A stretch of 64,000 bases of DNA from Streptomyces sp. NRRL S-1022 (GTDB lineage Bacteria > Actinomycetota > Actinomycetes > Streptomycetales > Streptomycetaceae): assembly GCF_000720135.1 (NCBI RefSeq), contig NZ_JOIU01000002.1, forward strand, positions 186,001-250,000, in the 5' to 3' direction. Under the pieces are notes generated by a model. It was not told the origin of the DNA. It did no database searches and was given only the letters and a program-made list of their open reading frames with translations. Both the position numbers and the translations under genes were made by a program. Below, in pieces: positions 52,182-60,438 of this stretch (its first letter is position 1; the number at the start of each line of letters is the position of its first letter).

Positions 52182-52859
52182 ATGGCTGCGGCTCACGGAC
52201 GAAGGTCGGACAGCGCTGATGGAGCGGGCGAAGTGAAGGACACCGAGGAGGCGGACGGGCACCCCGGTGCCCCGGGTCCGCCGGCTTTCCGCAGCGCGGT
52301 CGAAGCCCTGCGCGGCAGCCGGCTGCGGCCCCAGGTGGAGGTGGAGCCGACGCCCGCCCCGCAGCGGCTCGCGCCGTACGCGTACGCGCTGGAGGCGGTG
52401 GTGGTCGACGGCGAGCAGGAGCTGGCCGACGGGCGGCTGGTGCTGCTGCACGACCCGGCCGGGCACGAGGCCTGGCGGGGCACGTTCCGGCTGGTGACGC
52501 TGGTGCGGGCGGAGCTGGAGCCGGAGATGGCGGCGGATCCGCTGCTGCCCGAGGTGTGCTGGTCGTGGCTGACCGGGGCGCTGGCGGCGCGCGGGCTGGG
52601 CTACGGCGAGCCGAGCGGCACGATCACCCGCGCGAGTTCGCACTACTTCGGCGGTCTCGCCGAGCGGCCGGCCGCCTCGCAGATCGAGATCCGGGCCTCG
52701 TGGACGCCCCGGGAGGGCCTGGGCGGGGTGCCGGACACGGCCGCGCACCTGGCCGCGTGGTGCGACCTGCTGGCGCAGGTCGCGGGGCTGCCGCCGGCCG
52801 GGCCGGGGGACGCGTCGGTGGTCAGCCTGCCGCAGCGCAGGGGTCCGCAGTCCCGGTGA
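52182..52859 (+). CDS. DUF3000 family protein
   Basis: A 225-residue cytoplasmic protein of the actinobacterial DUF3000 family ([57 protein letters not shown] and [30 protein letters not shown] are its conserved stretches). Function unknown, but its position between hemE and whiI/rnd is conserved in Streptomyces as I recall. The ATG at 52182 is taken; a GTG at 52233 with GGAGCGGG upstream is a plausible alternative start. Confidence 0.85.
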   Translation: MAAAHGRRSDSADGAGEVKDTEEADGHPGAPGPPAFRSAVEALRGSRLRPQVEVEPTPAPQRLAPYAYALEAVVVDGEQELADGRLVLLHDPAGHEAWRGTFRLVTLVRAELEPEMAADPLLPEVCWSWLTGALAARGLGYGEPSGTITRASSHYFGGLAERPAASQIEIRASWTPREGLGGVPDTAAHLAAWCDLLAQVAGLPPAGPGDASVVSLPQRRGPQSR

Positions 52860-53022
52860 GCCCGGTGAGCGGTCGCCGCGAAACACCCGATTGACCATCT
52901 CTTTGTCGATACGGCCACTTTCCGCACTCGAATCGCACCCGCTCGAACCGACTCGATCTTCGGATGATCGATCGCGTGTCCGAATTGCACAGATTGTTAC
53001 TCACTAGATCGTGATCATTCTC

Positions 53023-53050
53023 TAAAGGCGGACGAGTTTGCTGCCGAAGA
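53023..53050 (+). promoter_or_regulatory. Sigma-WhiG-type promoter of whiI
   Basis: TAAAG at 53023-53027, then 15 bp, then GCCGAAGA at 53043-53050. This fits the sporulation sigma factor WhiG (FliA-like) consensus TAAA-N15/16-GCCGATAA with changes only at the end of the -10. It lies about 78 bp before the whiI start. S. coelicolor whiI is known to depend on sigma-WhiG. The rest of the gap 52860-53022 is relatively AT-rich with no gene. Confidence 0.75.
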
Positions 53051-53127
53051 CGACTGTGACCTTGAAAGCACGGTTCGTCCCGGCTTCCTCCCCACAAGCC
53101 GGCCCCGTCCCCCACCCAGGAGGCCTG

Positions 53128-53787
53128 GTGTCCGTTCTCCTCGAGCAACCCGCAAGCCTGGTCGCCTACCGCCCGAACAAGCCGACCGCCATGGTGGTCG
53201 TGGCCGACCCGCGCGTCCGCTCCACCGTCACCCGCCACCTGTGGGCGCTCGGGGTGCGCGACGTCATCGAGGCCTCGTCCATCGCGGAGGCTCGTCCCCG
53301 CATCGGCAACCCGCGCGACATCTGCGTCGCCGACGTCCACCTCCCCGACGGCTCCGGCCTCACCCTGCTGTCCGAGACCCGCGCCGCGGGCTGGCCCAAC
53401 GGACTCGCCCTGTCCGCCGCCGACGACATCGGCGCGGTCCGCAACGCGCTGGCCGGCGGCGTCAAGGGCTACGTCGTCACCGGCACCCGCACCAACATCG
53501 GGCTCCCCGCCCGGCCCGGCGCCACCCCCCTCGGCGCCGCCGCCCGTATGCACCGCCGCCCCCCGGGTGCCCCGAGCCACCCGGGCGGCTACCGGGAGCT
53601 GTCCGGACGCGAGGTCGAGGTGCTGCGACTGGTCGCGGAGGGCCAGTCGAACAAGGCGATCGGCGTGTCCATGGGCCTGTCCGCCCTCACCGTGAAGAGC
53701 CACCTCGCCCGCATCGCCCGCAAGCTCGGCACGGGCGACCGGGCCGGCATGGTGGCCGTGGCCCTGCGTACGGGGATCATCCACTGA
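53128..53787 (+). CDS. whiI: Sporulation response-regulator-like protein WhiI
   Basis: A 219-residue orphan regulator needed for late sporulation-septation in aerial hyphae. The receiver domain (about 20-120) has a degenerate phosphorylation pocket: a single acid at Asp27 (VVADP) where two are usual, the phospho-site equivalent Asp69 (CVADVHLPDG), Ser96 in place of Thr and Lys113 (VKGYV). A linker (120-150, Arg/Pro/His-rich) leads to a LuxR/GerE helix-turn-helix (ELSGREVEVLRLVAEGQSNK ... ALTVKSHLARIARKLGTGDR). The GTG at 53128 has AGGAGG just upstream and gives the known N-terminus MSVLLEQPAS; the frame extends 30 codons earlier. No sensor kinase is adjacent. A sigma-WhiG promoter is at 53023. 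Confidence 0.95.
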   Translation: MSVLLEQPASLVAYRPNKPTAMVVVADPRVRSTVTRHLWALGVRDVIEASSIAEARPRIGNPRDICVADVHLPDGSGLTLLSETRAAGWPNGLALSAADDIGAVRNALAGGVKGYVVTGTRTNIGLPARPGATPLGAAARMHRRPPGAPSHPGGYRELSGREVEVLRLVAEGQSNKAIGVSMGLSALTVKSHLARIARKLGTGDRAGMVAVALRTGIIH

Positions 53788-53886
53788 GCCCACCCGCCAC
53801 CCCGCCCGCTACCCCTTCGGCGGAACCCGCCGTTCACCGGTGTGGACCCGGCCGTCCCCCTGACTGACCGGTTTACGCCCCTGATA

Positions 53887-53918
53887 CGCCCGTCGACGGA
53901 ACGTTCCGTCGACGGGCG
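53887..53918. terminator. 32-bp perfect palindrome after whiI
   Basis: A fully symmetrical sequence centred on AACGTT, with arms GTCGACGGA and TCCGTCGAC inside CGCCC/GGGCG ends, between whiI and rnd. Folding as RNA would give a stem of about 14 bp with a tiny loop, so it probably ends the whiI transcript; as DNA it could also be a binding site. No T-run. Confidence 0.65.
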
Positions 53919-53945
53919 CCGTCCCCGCACGGATACCCTTGACAG

Positions 53946-55235
53946 GTGACCGACGCCCAAGACACCGCAGCAGACAGCTCCCTGCGCACCACCGGAGGCA
54001 CTCCTCCGGACGACGCCGGATCTTCTGTGACGGGGGCGCCGACTCCTTTGCTCGAACCGCGCGAGGGCATCCCGCCCGTGATCGCCGACGAGACGGCCCT
54101 CGCGCGGGTGACCGCCGCCTTCGCCGCCGGCTCCGGCCCGGTCGCGGTGGACGCCGAGCGCGCCTCCGGCTACCGCTACGGCCAGCGCGCCTACCTGGTG
54201 CAGCTGCGCCGCCAGGGCGCCGGCACCGCGCTGATCGACCCGGTCGCCTGCCCCGACCTGTCCGGACTCGGCGAGGCCCTGTCCGGTGTCGAGTGGGTGC
54301 TGCACGCGGCCACCCAGGACCTGCCCTGCCTGCGCGAGATAGGCATGATCCCGAGCCGCCTGTTCGACACCGAGCTGGCCGGCCGGCTCGCCGGGTTCCC
54401 CCGGGTCGGCCTCGGCGCCATGGTGGAGAGCGTCCTCGGCTTCGTCCTGGAGAAGGGACACTCCGCCGTCGACTGGTCGACCCGGCCGCTGCCCGAGCCC
54501 TGGCTGCGGTACGCGGCGCTCGACGTCGAACTGCTCGTCGACCTGCGGGACGCCCTGGAGAAGGAGCTGGACCGGCAGGGCAAGCTGGAGTGGGCGCTCC
54601 AGGAGTTCGACGCGATCGCCTCCGCTCCGCCGGCCGAGCCCCGCAAGGACCCCTGGCGCCGTACGTCCGGCATGCACAAGGTGCGGCGGCGCCGGCAGCT
54701 CGCCGTGGTGCGCGAGCTGTGGCAGACGCGGGACCGGATCGCGCAGCGCCGGGACGTGTCGCCGGGCAAGGTGCTGAGCGACGCGGCCATCGTGGAGGCC
54801 GCGCTGGCCCTGCCGGGCAGCGTCCACGCCCTCGCGGCGCTGGGCGGCTTCGGGCACCGGATGGGGCGGCGCCAGCTGGAGCAGTGGCAGGCCGCCGTGG
54901 ACCGGGCCAAGGCCCTTCCCGACAGCGCGCTGCCGCAGCCGGGGCAGCCGGTGACGGGTCCGCCGCCGCCGCGGGCCTGGGCCGACAAGGATCCGGCCGC
55001 CGCGGCCCGGCTGTCCGCCGCCCGCGCGGGGGTGACCGCCCTCGCCGAGCGGCTGACCATGCCCCAGGAGAACGTGATCTCCCCGGACACCGTGCGGCGG
55101 GTCTGCTGGGAGCCGCCGAAGGTGATCGACGCCGAGTCCGTGCAGCACGCGCTCGCGGGATACGGCGCGCGGCCGTGGCAGGTGGAGCTGGTCACGCCGG
55201 TACTGGTGGACGCGCTGGCGGTGAAGGGCGCCTGA
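53946..55235 (+). CDS. rnd: Ribonuclease D family 3'-5' exonuclease with HRDC domain
   Basis: A 429-residue RNase D. The DEDD exonuclease domain shows VAVDAERASGYRYGQRAYLVQL (DxE), VLHAATQDLPCL, FDTELAGRLAG and WLRYAALDVELLVDL (YxxxD). The HRDC domain follows at about residues 230-300 (RRRQLAVVRELWQTRDRIAQRRDVSPGKVLSD). It trims 3' ends of structured RNAs such as tRNA precursors. The GTG at 53946 is preceded by TACCCT (53934) at a leaderless distance, with no Shine-Dalgarno sequence, so a leaderless mRNA is likely. The first 45 residues are Ser/Thr-rich and variable. Confidence 0.9.
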   Translation: MTDAQDTAADSSLRTTGGTPPDDAGSSVTGAPTPLLEPREGIPPVIADETALARVTAAFAAGSGPVAVDAERASGYRYGQRAYLVQLRRQGAGTALIDPVACPDLSGLGEALSGVEWVLHAATQDLPCLREIGMIPSRLFDTELAGRLAGFPRVGLGAMVESVLGFVLEKGHSAVDWSTRPLPEPWLRYAALDVELLVDLRDALEKELDRQGKLEWALQEFDAIASAPPAEPRKDPWRRTSGMHKVRRRRQLAVVRELWQTRDRIAQRRDVSPGKVLSDAAIVEAALALPGSVHALAALGGFGHRMGRRQLEQWQAAVDRAKALPDSALPQPGQPVTGPPPPRAWADKDPAAAARLSAARAGVTALAERLTMPQENVISPDTVRRVCWEPPKVIDAESVQHALAGYGARPWQVELVTPVLVDALAVKGA

Positions 55236-55462
55236 CCGTCCCGGCGGGAGCCGCAGGGCCGCGGAAGCGGAACGGCGACGTCGAAATCACGCCAAGATCC
55301 TGCGGGCACGCCCCGGGGTCCACGGCGCCGCGCCGGTGAGCGCCGCACCGGGCCCTCGGGTCCTTCGGGGTGCCCGCGCGGTTCCCCGTGCCTCTCGCGG
55401 GGCGCCGCACCGGCCGGGGTGGCCGATGTGACCTTCGCCGCTCCCGCCGTCCGGGGTGTGCA

Positions 55463-55505
55463 GCTACGTTACTCATAAGTAGCATGGTTCTGAGCGCGCG
55501 CTCAG
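55463..55505. promoter_or_regulatory. Two palindromes in the fadA-fadB promoter
   Basis: A 21-bp imperfect palindrome, GCTACG-TTACTCATA-AGTAGC (55463-55483), sits over a -10-like TAGCAT (55480-55485), followed by a perfect 16-bp palindrome CTGAGCGCGCGCTCAG (55490-55505). Their placement at and just after the likely start of transcription suggests repressor operators for the fatty-acid oxidation operon. The rest of 55236-55462 shows no gene. Confidence 0.5.
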
Positions 55506-55547
55506 CGCAACGCAGCAGTGCCATCCCGCATCTGGAGGAGAGCCATC

Positions 55548-56765
55548 GTGCCTCGTACCGTCAGGGACGTCGTCTTCGTCGACGGCGTCCGCACCCCGTT
55601 CGGCAAGGCGGGCCCGAAGGGCATCTACCACGAGACCCGTGCCGATGACCTCGTCGTGAAGGCGATCCGGGAGCTGCTGCGCCGCAACCCCGGTCTGGAC
55701 CCGAAGAAGATCGACGAGGTCGCCATCGCCGCGACCACGCAGATCGGCGACCAGGGCCTGACCCTCGGCCGTACCGCCGGCATCCTCGCGGGCCTGCCCC
55801 AGTCCGTCCCGGGCTACTCGATCGACCGCATGTGCGCCGGCGCCCTGACCGCCGTCACCGCCACCGCCGGTTCGATCGCCTTCGGTGCCTACGACGCCGT
55901 CATCGCCGGCGGTGTCGAGCACATGGGCCGTCACCCGATGGGTGAGGGCGTGGACCCGAACCCGCGGTTCGTCTCCGAGAAGCTGGTGGACGAGTCGGCC
56001 CTGTTCATGGGCATGACCGCGGAGAACCTGCACGACCGCTACCCGCAGATCACCAAGCTGCGCGCCGACGAGTACGCCGTGCGCTCGCAGGAGAAGGCCG
56101 CCAAGGCGTACGCCAACGGCAAGATCCAGCAGGACCTGGTGCCGATCTCGGTGCGCCGCACCAACGCCGACGCCGGTGAGACGGGCTGGGGCCTGGTCAC
56201 CGCCGACGAGCCGATGCGCCCGGGCACCACCCTGGAGAGCCTGGCCGGTCTGAAGACGCCGTTCCGCGTGCACGGCCGGGTCACCGCGGGCAACGCGGCC
56301 GGTCTCAACGACGGCGCCACCGCCTCGATCATCGCCAGCGAGGACTTCGCCCGCGAGCACGACCTGCCGGTGAAGATGCGCCTGGTGTCATACGCCTTCG
56401 CGGGCGTCGAGCCGGAGGTCATGGGCTACGGCCCGATCCCGGCCACGGAGAAGGCGCTCGCCAAGGCGGGCCTGTCCATCTCCGACATCGGCCTGTTCGA
56501 GATCAACGAGGCCTTCGCCGTGCAGGTGCTGGCCTTCCTCGACCACTACGGCATCGCCGACGACGACGAGCGCGTCAACCAGTACGGCGGCGCCATCGCC
56601 TTCGGCCACCCGCTGGCCTCCTCCGGCGTCCGCCTGATGACGCAGCTGGCCCGCCAGTTCGAGGAGCAGCCGCACGTCCGCTACGGCCTGACCACCATGT
56701 GCGTCGGCTTCGGCATGGGCGCGACGGTCATCTGGGAGAACCCGCACTTCGAGGGGGACAAGTGA
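55548..56765 (+). CDS. fadA: Acetyl-CoA C-acyltransferase (thiolase)
   Basis: A 405-residue thiolase catalysing the last, thiolytic step of fatty-acid beta-oxidation. The acyl-accepting Cys96 is in DRMCAGALTAV, the active His354 in GGAIAFGHPLASSG and the second Cys385 in MCVGFGMGA; NEAFAVQVLAF is also standard. The GTG at 55548 with GGAGGAG about 8 bp upstream is the start. The stop overlaps the fadB GTG (GTGA), giving a two-gene trifunctional complex operon. From memory it corresponds to SCO6027. Confidence 0.95.
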   Translation: MPRTVRDVVFVDGVRTPFGKAGPKGIYHETRADDLVVKAIRELLRRNPGLDPKKIDEVAIAATTQIGDQGLTLGRTAGILAGLPQSVPGYSIDRMCAGALTAVTATAGSIAFGAYDAVIAGGVEHMGRHPMGEGVDPNPRFVSEKLVDESALFMGMTAENLHDRYPQITKLRADEYAVRSQEKAAKAYANGKIQQDLVPISVRRTNADAGETGWGLVTADEPMRPGTTLESLAGLKTPFRVHGRVTAGNAAGLNDGATASIIASEDFAREHDLPVKMRLVSYAFAGVEPEVMGYGPIPATEKALAKAGLSISDIGLFEINEAFAVQVLAFLDHYGIADDDERVNQYGGAIAFGHPLASSGVRLMTQLARQFEEQPHVRYGLTTMCVGFGMGATVIWENPHFEGDK

Positions 56766-58891
56766 GCACCACCGCCGAGCTTCTCAAGCAGGCTTCCGAG
56801 CTGTTCCCCGACGAGGTCGTCACCAGTGCGCACGTACGCCACTTCGACCTCCCCGCCGGCGCCGGCCGCTTCGCGCTGATCACGCTGGACAACGGCCTGG
56901 ACCACACCAAGCCGACCACCTTCGGCCCGGCCTCGCTGGCGAACCTGAACACCGCCGTGGACCAGGTCGAGAAGGAGGCCGCGGACGGCGAGATCGTCGG
57001 TGTCGGCATCACCGGCAAGCCGTTCATCTTCGCGGTCGGCGCCGACCTCAAGGGCGTCGAGCTGCTGAAGGAGCACGAGCACGCGCTCGCCATCGGCAAG
57101 GGCGGCCACGAGGTCTTCAAGCGCCTGGCCAAGCTGGCCGTCCCGACCTTCGCCTACTACAACGGCGCGGCGATGGGCGGCGGCGTCGAGGTCGGCCTGC
57201 ACTGCACCTACCGGACCGTCTCCAAGGCGATCCCGGCGTTCTCGCTGCCCGAGGTCTTCCTCGGCCTGGTCCCCGGCTGGGGCGGCTGCACCCTGCTGCC
57301 GAACCTGATCGGCGCCGACAAGGCCGTCTCGGTCATCATCGAGAACTCGCTGAACCAGAACAAGCAGCTCAAGGGCAAGCAGGTCTTCGACCTCGGGATC
57401 GCGGACGCGCTCTTCGAGGGCGCCGACTTCCTGGAGCAGTCGCTGATCTGGACCGCCCAGGTGCTCAAGGGCGACGTCAAGGTCGAGCGCCCGGTGATCG
57501 ACCGCGGCGAGGCCTGGGACCAGGCCGTCGCCAAGGGCCGCTTCATCGCGGACAGCAAGGTGCACGGCGCCGCTCCGGCCGCGTACCGCGCCCTGGACAT
57601 CATCGCCGCCGCCAAGAACGAGGACCTCCAGCAGGGCTTCGACGCCGAGGACCAGGCCCTCGCCGACCTGATCATGGGCGGCGAACTGCGCGCCGGCATC
57701 TACGCGTTCAACCTGGTGCAGAAGCGCGGCAAGCGTCCCGCCGGCGCCCCGGACAAGAACCTGGCCCGCCCGGTCACCAAGGTCGGCGTCGTCGGCGCCG
57801 GTCTGATGGCCAGCCAGCTCGCGCTGCTGTTCCTGCGCCGCCTGGAGGTGCCGGTCGTGCTGACCGACATCGACCAGGAGCGCGTCGACAAGGGGGTGGG
57901 CTACGTCCACGCCGAGATCGACAAGCTGCTCGGCAAGGGCCGGATCGGCCAGGACAAGGCCAACCGCCTCAAGGCGCTGGTGACCGGTGTCCTGGACAAG
58001 GCCGAGGGCTTCGCGGACGCGGACTTCGTCATCGAGGCCGTGTTCGAGGAGATCGGTGTCAAGCAGCAGGTGTTCGCCGAGGTCGAGGCGGTCGCCCCGG
58101 CGCACGCGATCCTCGCCACCAACACCTCCTCGCTGTCGGTGACGGAGATGGCGTCGAAGCTGAAGAACCCCGAGCGGGTCGTCGGCTTCCACTTCTTCAA
58201 CCCGGTCGCGATCCTGCCGCTGCTGGAGATCGTCCGCGGCGAGAAGACCGACGACGCCTCGCTGGCCACGGCCTTCGCCGTCGCCAAGAAGCTGAAGAAG
58301 ACCGCGGTCCTCACCAAGGACGCCCCGGCGTTCGTCGTGAACCGGATCCTGACCCGCTTCATGGGCGAGATCCAGAACGTGATCGACGAGGGCACCCCGG
58401 TCGAGGTCGCCGAGAAGGCGATCGAGCCGCTCGGCCTGCCGATGTCGCCGCTGGTCCTGCTGGAGCTGGTCGGCCCGGCGATCGGCCTGCACGTCTCGGA
58501 GACCCTCAACCGGGCCTTCCCGGACCGCTTCAAGGTCTCCCCGAACCTGGCGGCCGTCGTCAAGGCCGGCAAGCGCGGCTTCTACGTCTACGACAGCGGC
58601 AAGCCGGAGCTGGACCCGGAGGTCGCCGCGCTGCTCAAGCAGGGCGACACCGTCCTGACCGAGGAGCAGGTCCGCGACCGTGTCCTCGACGCCGTCGCCC
58701 AGGAGATCGGGCTCATGCTCGACGAGGGCGTCGTCGCCGAGGCCCAGGACATCGACCTGTGCCTGATCACGGGCGCCGGCTGGCCCTTCCACCTGGGCGG
58801 CATCACGCCGTACCTGGACCGCGAGGGCGTGTCGGAGCGCGTGAACGGCAAGAAGTTCCTGGCGCCCGGCGTGGCCAGCGTGCCCGCGTAA
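56762..58891 (+). CDS. fadB: Fatty oxidation complex alpha subunit (enoyl-CoA hydratase/3-hydroxyacyl-CoA dehydrogenase)
   Basis: A 709-residue multifunctional enzyme. The N-terminal crotonase domain (about 20-230) has GVGITGKPFIFAVGADLKGV and AYYNGAAMGGGVEVGLHC (oxyanion hole and catalytic Glu region) and LPEVFLGLVPGWGG. From about residue 340, VGVVGAGLMASQLALLFLRR starts the NAD-binding dehydrogenase domain; VVGFHFFNPVAILPLLEIVRG contains the catalytic His, and AFVVNRILTRFMGE follows. The GTG at 56762 overlaps the thiolase stop. A hairpin at 58908-58937 ends the operon. Confidence 0.95.
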   Translation: MSTTAELLKQASELFPDEVVTSAHVRHFDLPAGAGRFALITLDNGLDHTKPTTFGPASLANLNTAVDQVEKEAADGEIVGVGITGKPFIFAVGADLKGVELLKEHEHALAIGKGGHEVFKRLAKLAVPTFAYYNGAAMGGGVEVGLHCTYRTVSKAIPAFSLPEVFLGLVPGWGGCTLLPNLIGADKAVSVIIENSLNQNKQLKGKQVFDLGIADALFEGADFLEQSLIWTAQVLKGDVKVERPVIDRGEAWDQAVAKGRFIADSKVHGAAPAAYRALDIIAAAKNEDLQQGFDAEDQALADLIMGGELRAGIYAFNLVQKRGKRPAGAPDKNLARPVTKVGVVGAGLMASQLALLFLRRLEVPVVLTDIDQERVDKGVGYVHAEIDKLLGKGRIGQDKANRLKALVTGVLDKAEGFADADFVIEAVFEEIGVKQQVFAEVEAVAPAHAILATNTSSLSVTEMASKLKNPERVVGFHFFNPVAILPLLEIVRGEKTDDASLATAFAVAKKLKKTAVLTKDAPAFVVNRILTRFMGEIQNVIDEGTPVEVAEKAIEPLGLPMSPLVLLELVGPAIGLHVSETLNRAFPDRFKVSPNLAAVVKAGKRGFYVYDSGKPELDPEVAALLKQGDTVLTEEQVRDRVLDAVAQEIGLMLDEGVVAEAQDIDLCLITGAGWPFHLGGITPYLDREGVSERVNGKKFLAPGVASVPA

Positions 58892-58907
58892 CACCGGGTG
58901 ACAGCAC

Positions 58908-58937
58908 CGAGGGCCCCCGCCGCGGCGGGGGCCCTCG
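58908..58937 (+). terminator. Terminator after fadB
   Basis: A 30-bp perfect palindrome (arms 58908-58922 and 58923-58937, CGAGGGCCCCCGCCG) 16 bp after the fadB stop and just before the convergent gene's end at 58944, so it may act in both directions. Confidence 0.8.
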
Positions 58938-58943
58938 CGCGTG

Positions 58944-59960
58944 TCAGACCTCCCGCCACGCCTCCAGCGCCAGCCCCGGCTCGTCCTTGCGCCGGGTCAG
59001 CAGGAGGCGGCCGGTCGACGGGGACGACGTTGCCGCCACCACACGGCCCGCGGCGTCCTCGGTGAGGGACACCAGCGCGTCCAGCGGCAGTTCGGGGCCC
59101 GACTCGGTCCACCAGGCGCCCGCGGACTCCAGTTCGGTCGGATACGCGGCGAAGGCGACCCGGCGGGCGGCCGAGCGCTGGACCAGCAGGGTGCAGTCGT
59201 GGCCGTCCAGGTCGCAGCGGACCGCCGACACCGGGCCCGGTCCGGCCGCGGGCAGCAGGGTGACCGGCTTGCCGCCCGGGCGCCAGGCGCACAGGTCGCC
59301 GGAGGTGTCGGTGTAGAAGACGGTCGTACGGTCCGGGGACGTGGCCAGGGCGCGCAGCGTGCCGGGGCGGACCGGCGCCTGGAGGGCCTCCTGCAGCACC
59401 GGCTGGGCGCCCGGTTCCTCCTGACGCCAGTACAGCAGGCCCTGCGGGACGGCCGCGTACAGCTCGACCCGGCCGGACTCCCCCGTCACCGCCGCGAGAC
59501 CGTCCTGGACCTCCTTGCCCTTGAGGTCCCGCCAGGGGTCCCAGCCGCCCTTCTCCTTCTGGGCGAGCATGCTCACGCCGCCGCCCTTGTTGCGGACGAA
59601 GAGGTGGGCGCGGCCCTGGGCGTCCACCGCGACGGCGGGCGTGCCGGTCCGGTCGCCCTTCTTGTTGGGGTGGCCGACCGGGTTCCAGTCCAGGGCCGCC
59701 AGGTGCGGGCGGAAGTGCGTGGAGTGCACCAGCCCGGACTCGCCCTGGACGGTGGGCCGCCAGGAGACCAGGTGGGCATAGCCGTCGGCGCCCTGGCCGA
59801 CGGCCAGGACGGGATGCAGTCGCTGCTCGCCGCCCACCGTGCGGGGAGCGGACCACGGGCCGCCGGGGCCGCGCTCCGCCCGGCACCGGACGGCGTCACC
59901 CGACAGCTGGTAGACACTCAGCCGGCCGTCGCGGCCGCGCAGGAGCCAGTCGCCGTTCAC
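58944..59960 (-). CDS. Predicted beta-propeller protein of unknown function
   Basis: A 338-residue protein made of repeated blades, with recurrent patterns such as GGPWSAPRTVGG, GTPAVAVDAQGRAHLFVRNKGGGV and GWDPWRDL that resemble PLL-type/lectin-like beta propellers. No signal peptide or membrane helix is present, so it is probably cytoplasmic, which is unusual for this fold in Streptomyces. It may bind sugars or proteins. The start ATG at 59960 lies divergent from the NYN gene (76-bp gap). Confidence 0.75.
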   Translation of the reverse strand: MNGDWLLRGRDGRLSVYQLSGDAVRCRAERGPGGPWSAPRTVGGEQRLHPVLAVGQGADGYAHLVSWRPTVQGESGLVHSTHFRPHLAALDWNPVGHPNKKGDRTGTPAVAVDAQGRAHLFVRNKGGGVSMLAQKEKGGWDPWRDLKGKEVQDGLAAVTGESGRVELYAAVPQGLLYWRQEEPGAQPVLQEALQAPVRPGTLRALATSPDRTTVFYTDTSGDLCAWRPGGKPVTLLPAAGPGPVSAVRCDLDGHDCTLLVQRSAARRVAFAAYPTELESAGAWWTESGPELPLDALVSLTEDAAGRVVAATSSPSTGRLLLTRRKDEPGLALEAWREV

Positions 59961-60036
59961 CGGTTCACTTTAAGCCGCCCGGCGCCGCTCCCGGGCTCCG
60001 GCCCCCGCACCGCCGGGCCGTGGGACCCTGGGGTGC

Positions 60037-60438
60037 ATGACCGATCCCCGCGACCCCGTGGACGCCTCCGGCTCCCCCGCCCCGCTGCTCGTCGTCGTGG
60101 ACGGCGCGAACGTCGTCGGTTCCCGGCCCGACGGCTGGTGGCGGGACCGCAGGGGGGCGGCCGAGCGGCTGCGGGACCGGCTGGCGAGCGCGGGACTGCC
60201 CGGGCACACCGGGCCGGTGGAGATCGTGCTCGTGGTCGAGGGCGCGGCCCGGGGGGTGGCGTCCGTGCCCGGCGTCCGGGTGGAGCCGGCGCCGGGCAGC
60301 GGGGACGACCGGATCGTGGAGCTGACCGCGCAGAGCGCCGGCCGGGCCCGCCTGGTGGTCACCGCCGACCGGGAGCTGCGGCGCCGGGTGACGGAGCTGG
60401 GGGCCGAGGTGGCGGGGCCGCGTACGGTCCTGGGCTGA
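60037..60438 (+). CDS. Small NYN/PIN-like domain protein
   Basis: A 133-residue protein with the acidic motifs of the NYN/PIN nuclease superfamily: LLVVVDGANVVGSRPDGWW (Asp near residue 22), SGDDRIVELTAQ (about 88-93) and ARLVVTADRELRRRVTELGA (Asp about 111). Members are metal-dependent RNases; homologues are often labelled NTP pyrophosphohydrolase, which the motifs do not support. Cytoplasmic. Its 3' part overlaps the convergent GT39-like gene by about 80 bp, a long overlap for two real genes, so one of the two ends may be misjudged. Confidence 0.75.
   Translation: MTDPRDPVDASGSPAPLLVVVDGANVVGSRPDGWWRDRRGAAERLRDRLASAGLPGHTGPVEIVLVVEGAARGVASVPGVRVEPAPGSGDDRIVELTAQSAGRARLVVTADRELRRRVTELGAEVAGPRTVLG

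Noticed and set aside
56681..58894. 737-residue minus-strand frame opposite fadB
   Set aside because: Antisense shadow of fadB, rich in Asp/Leu/Val/Gln from codon mirroring; no family resemblance.
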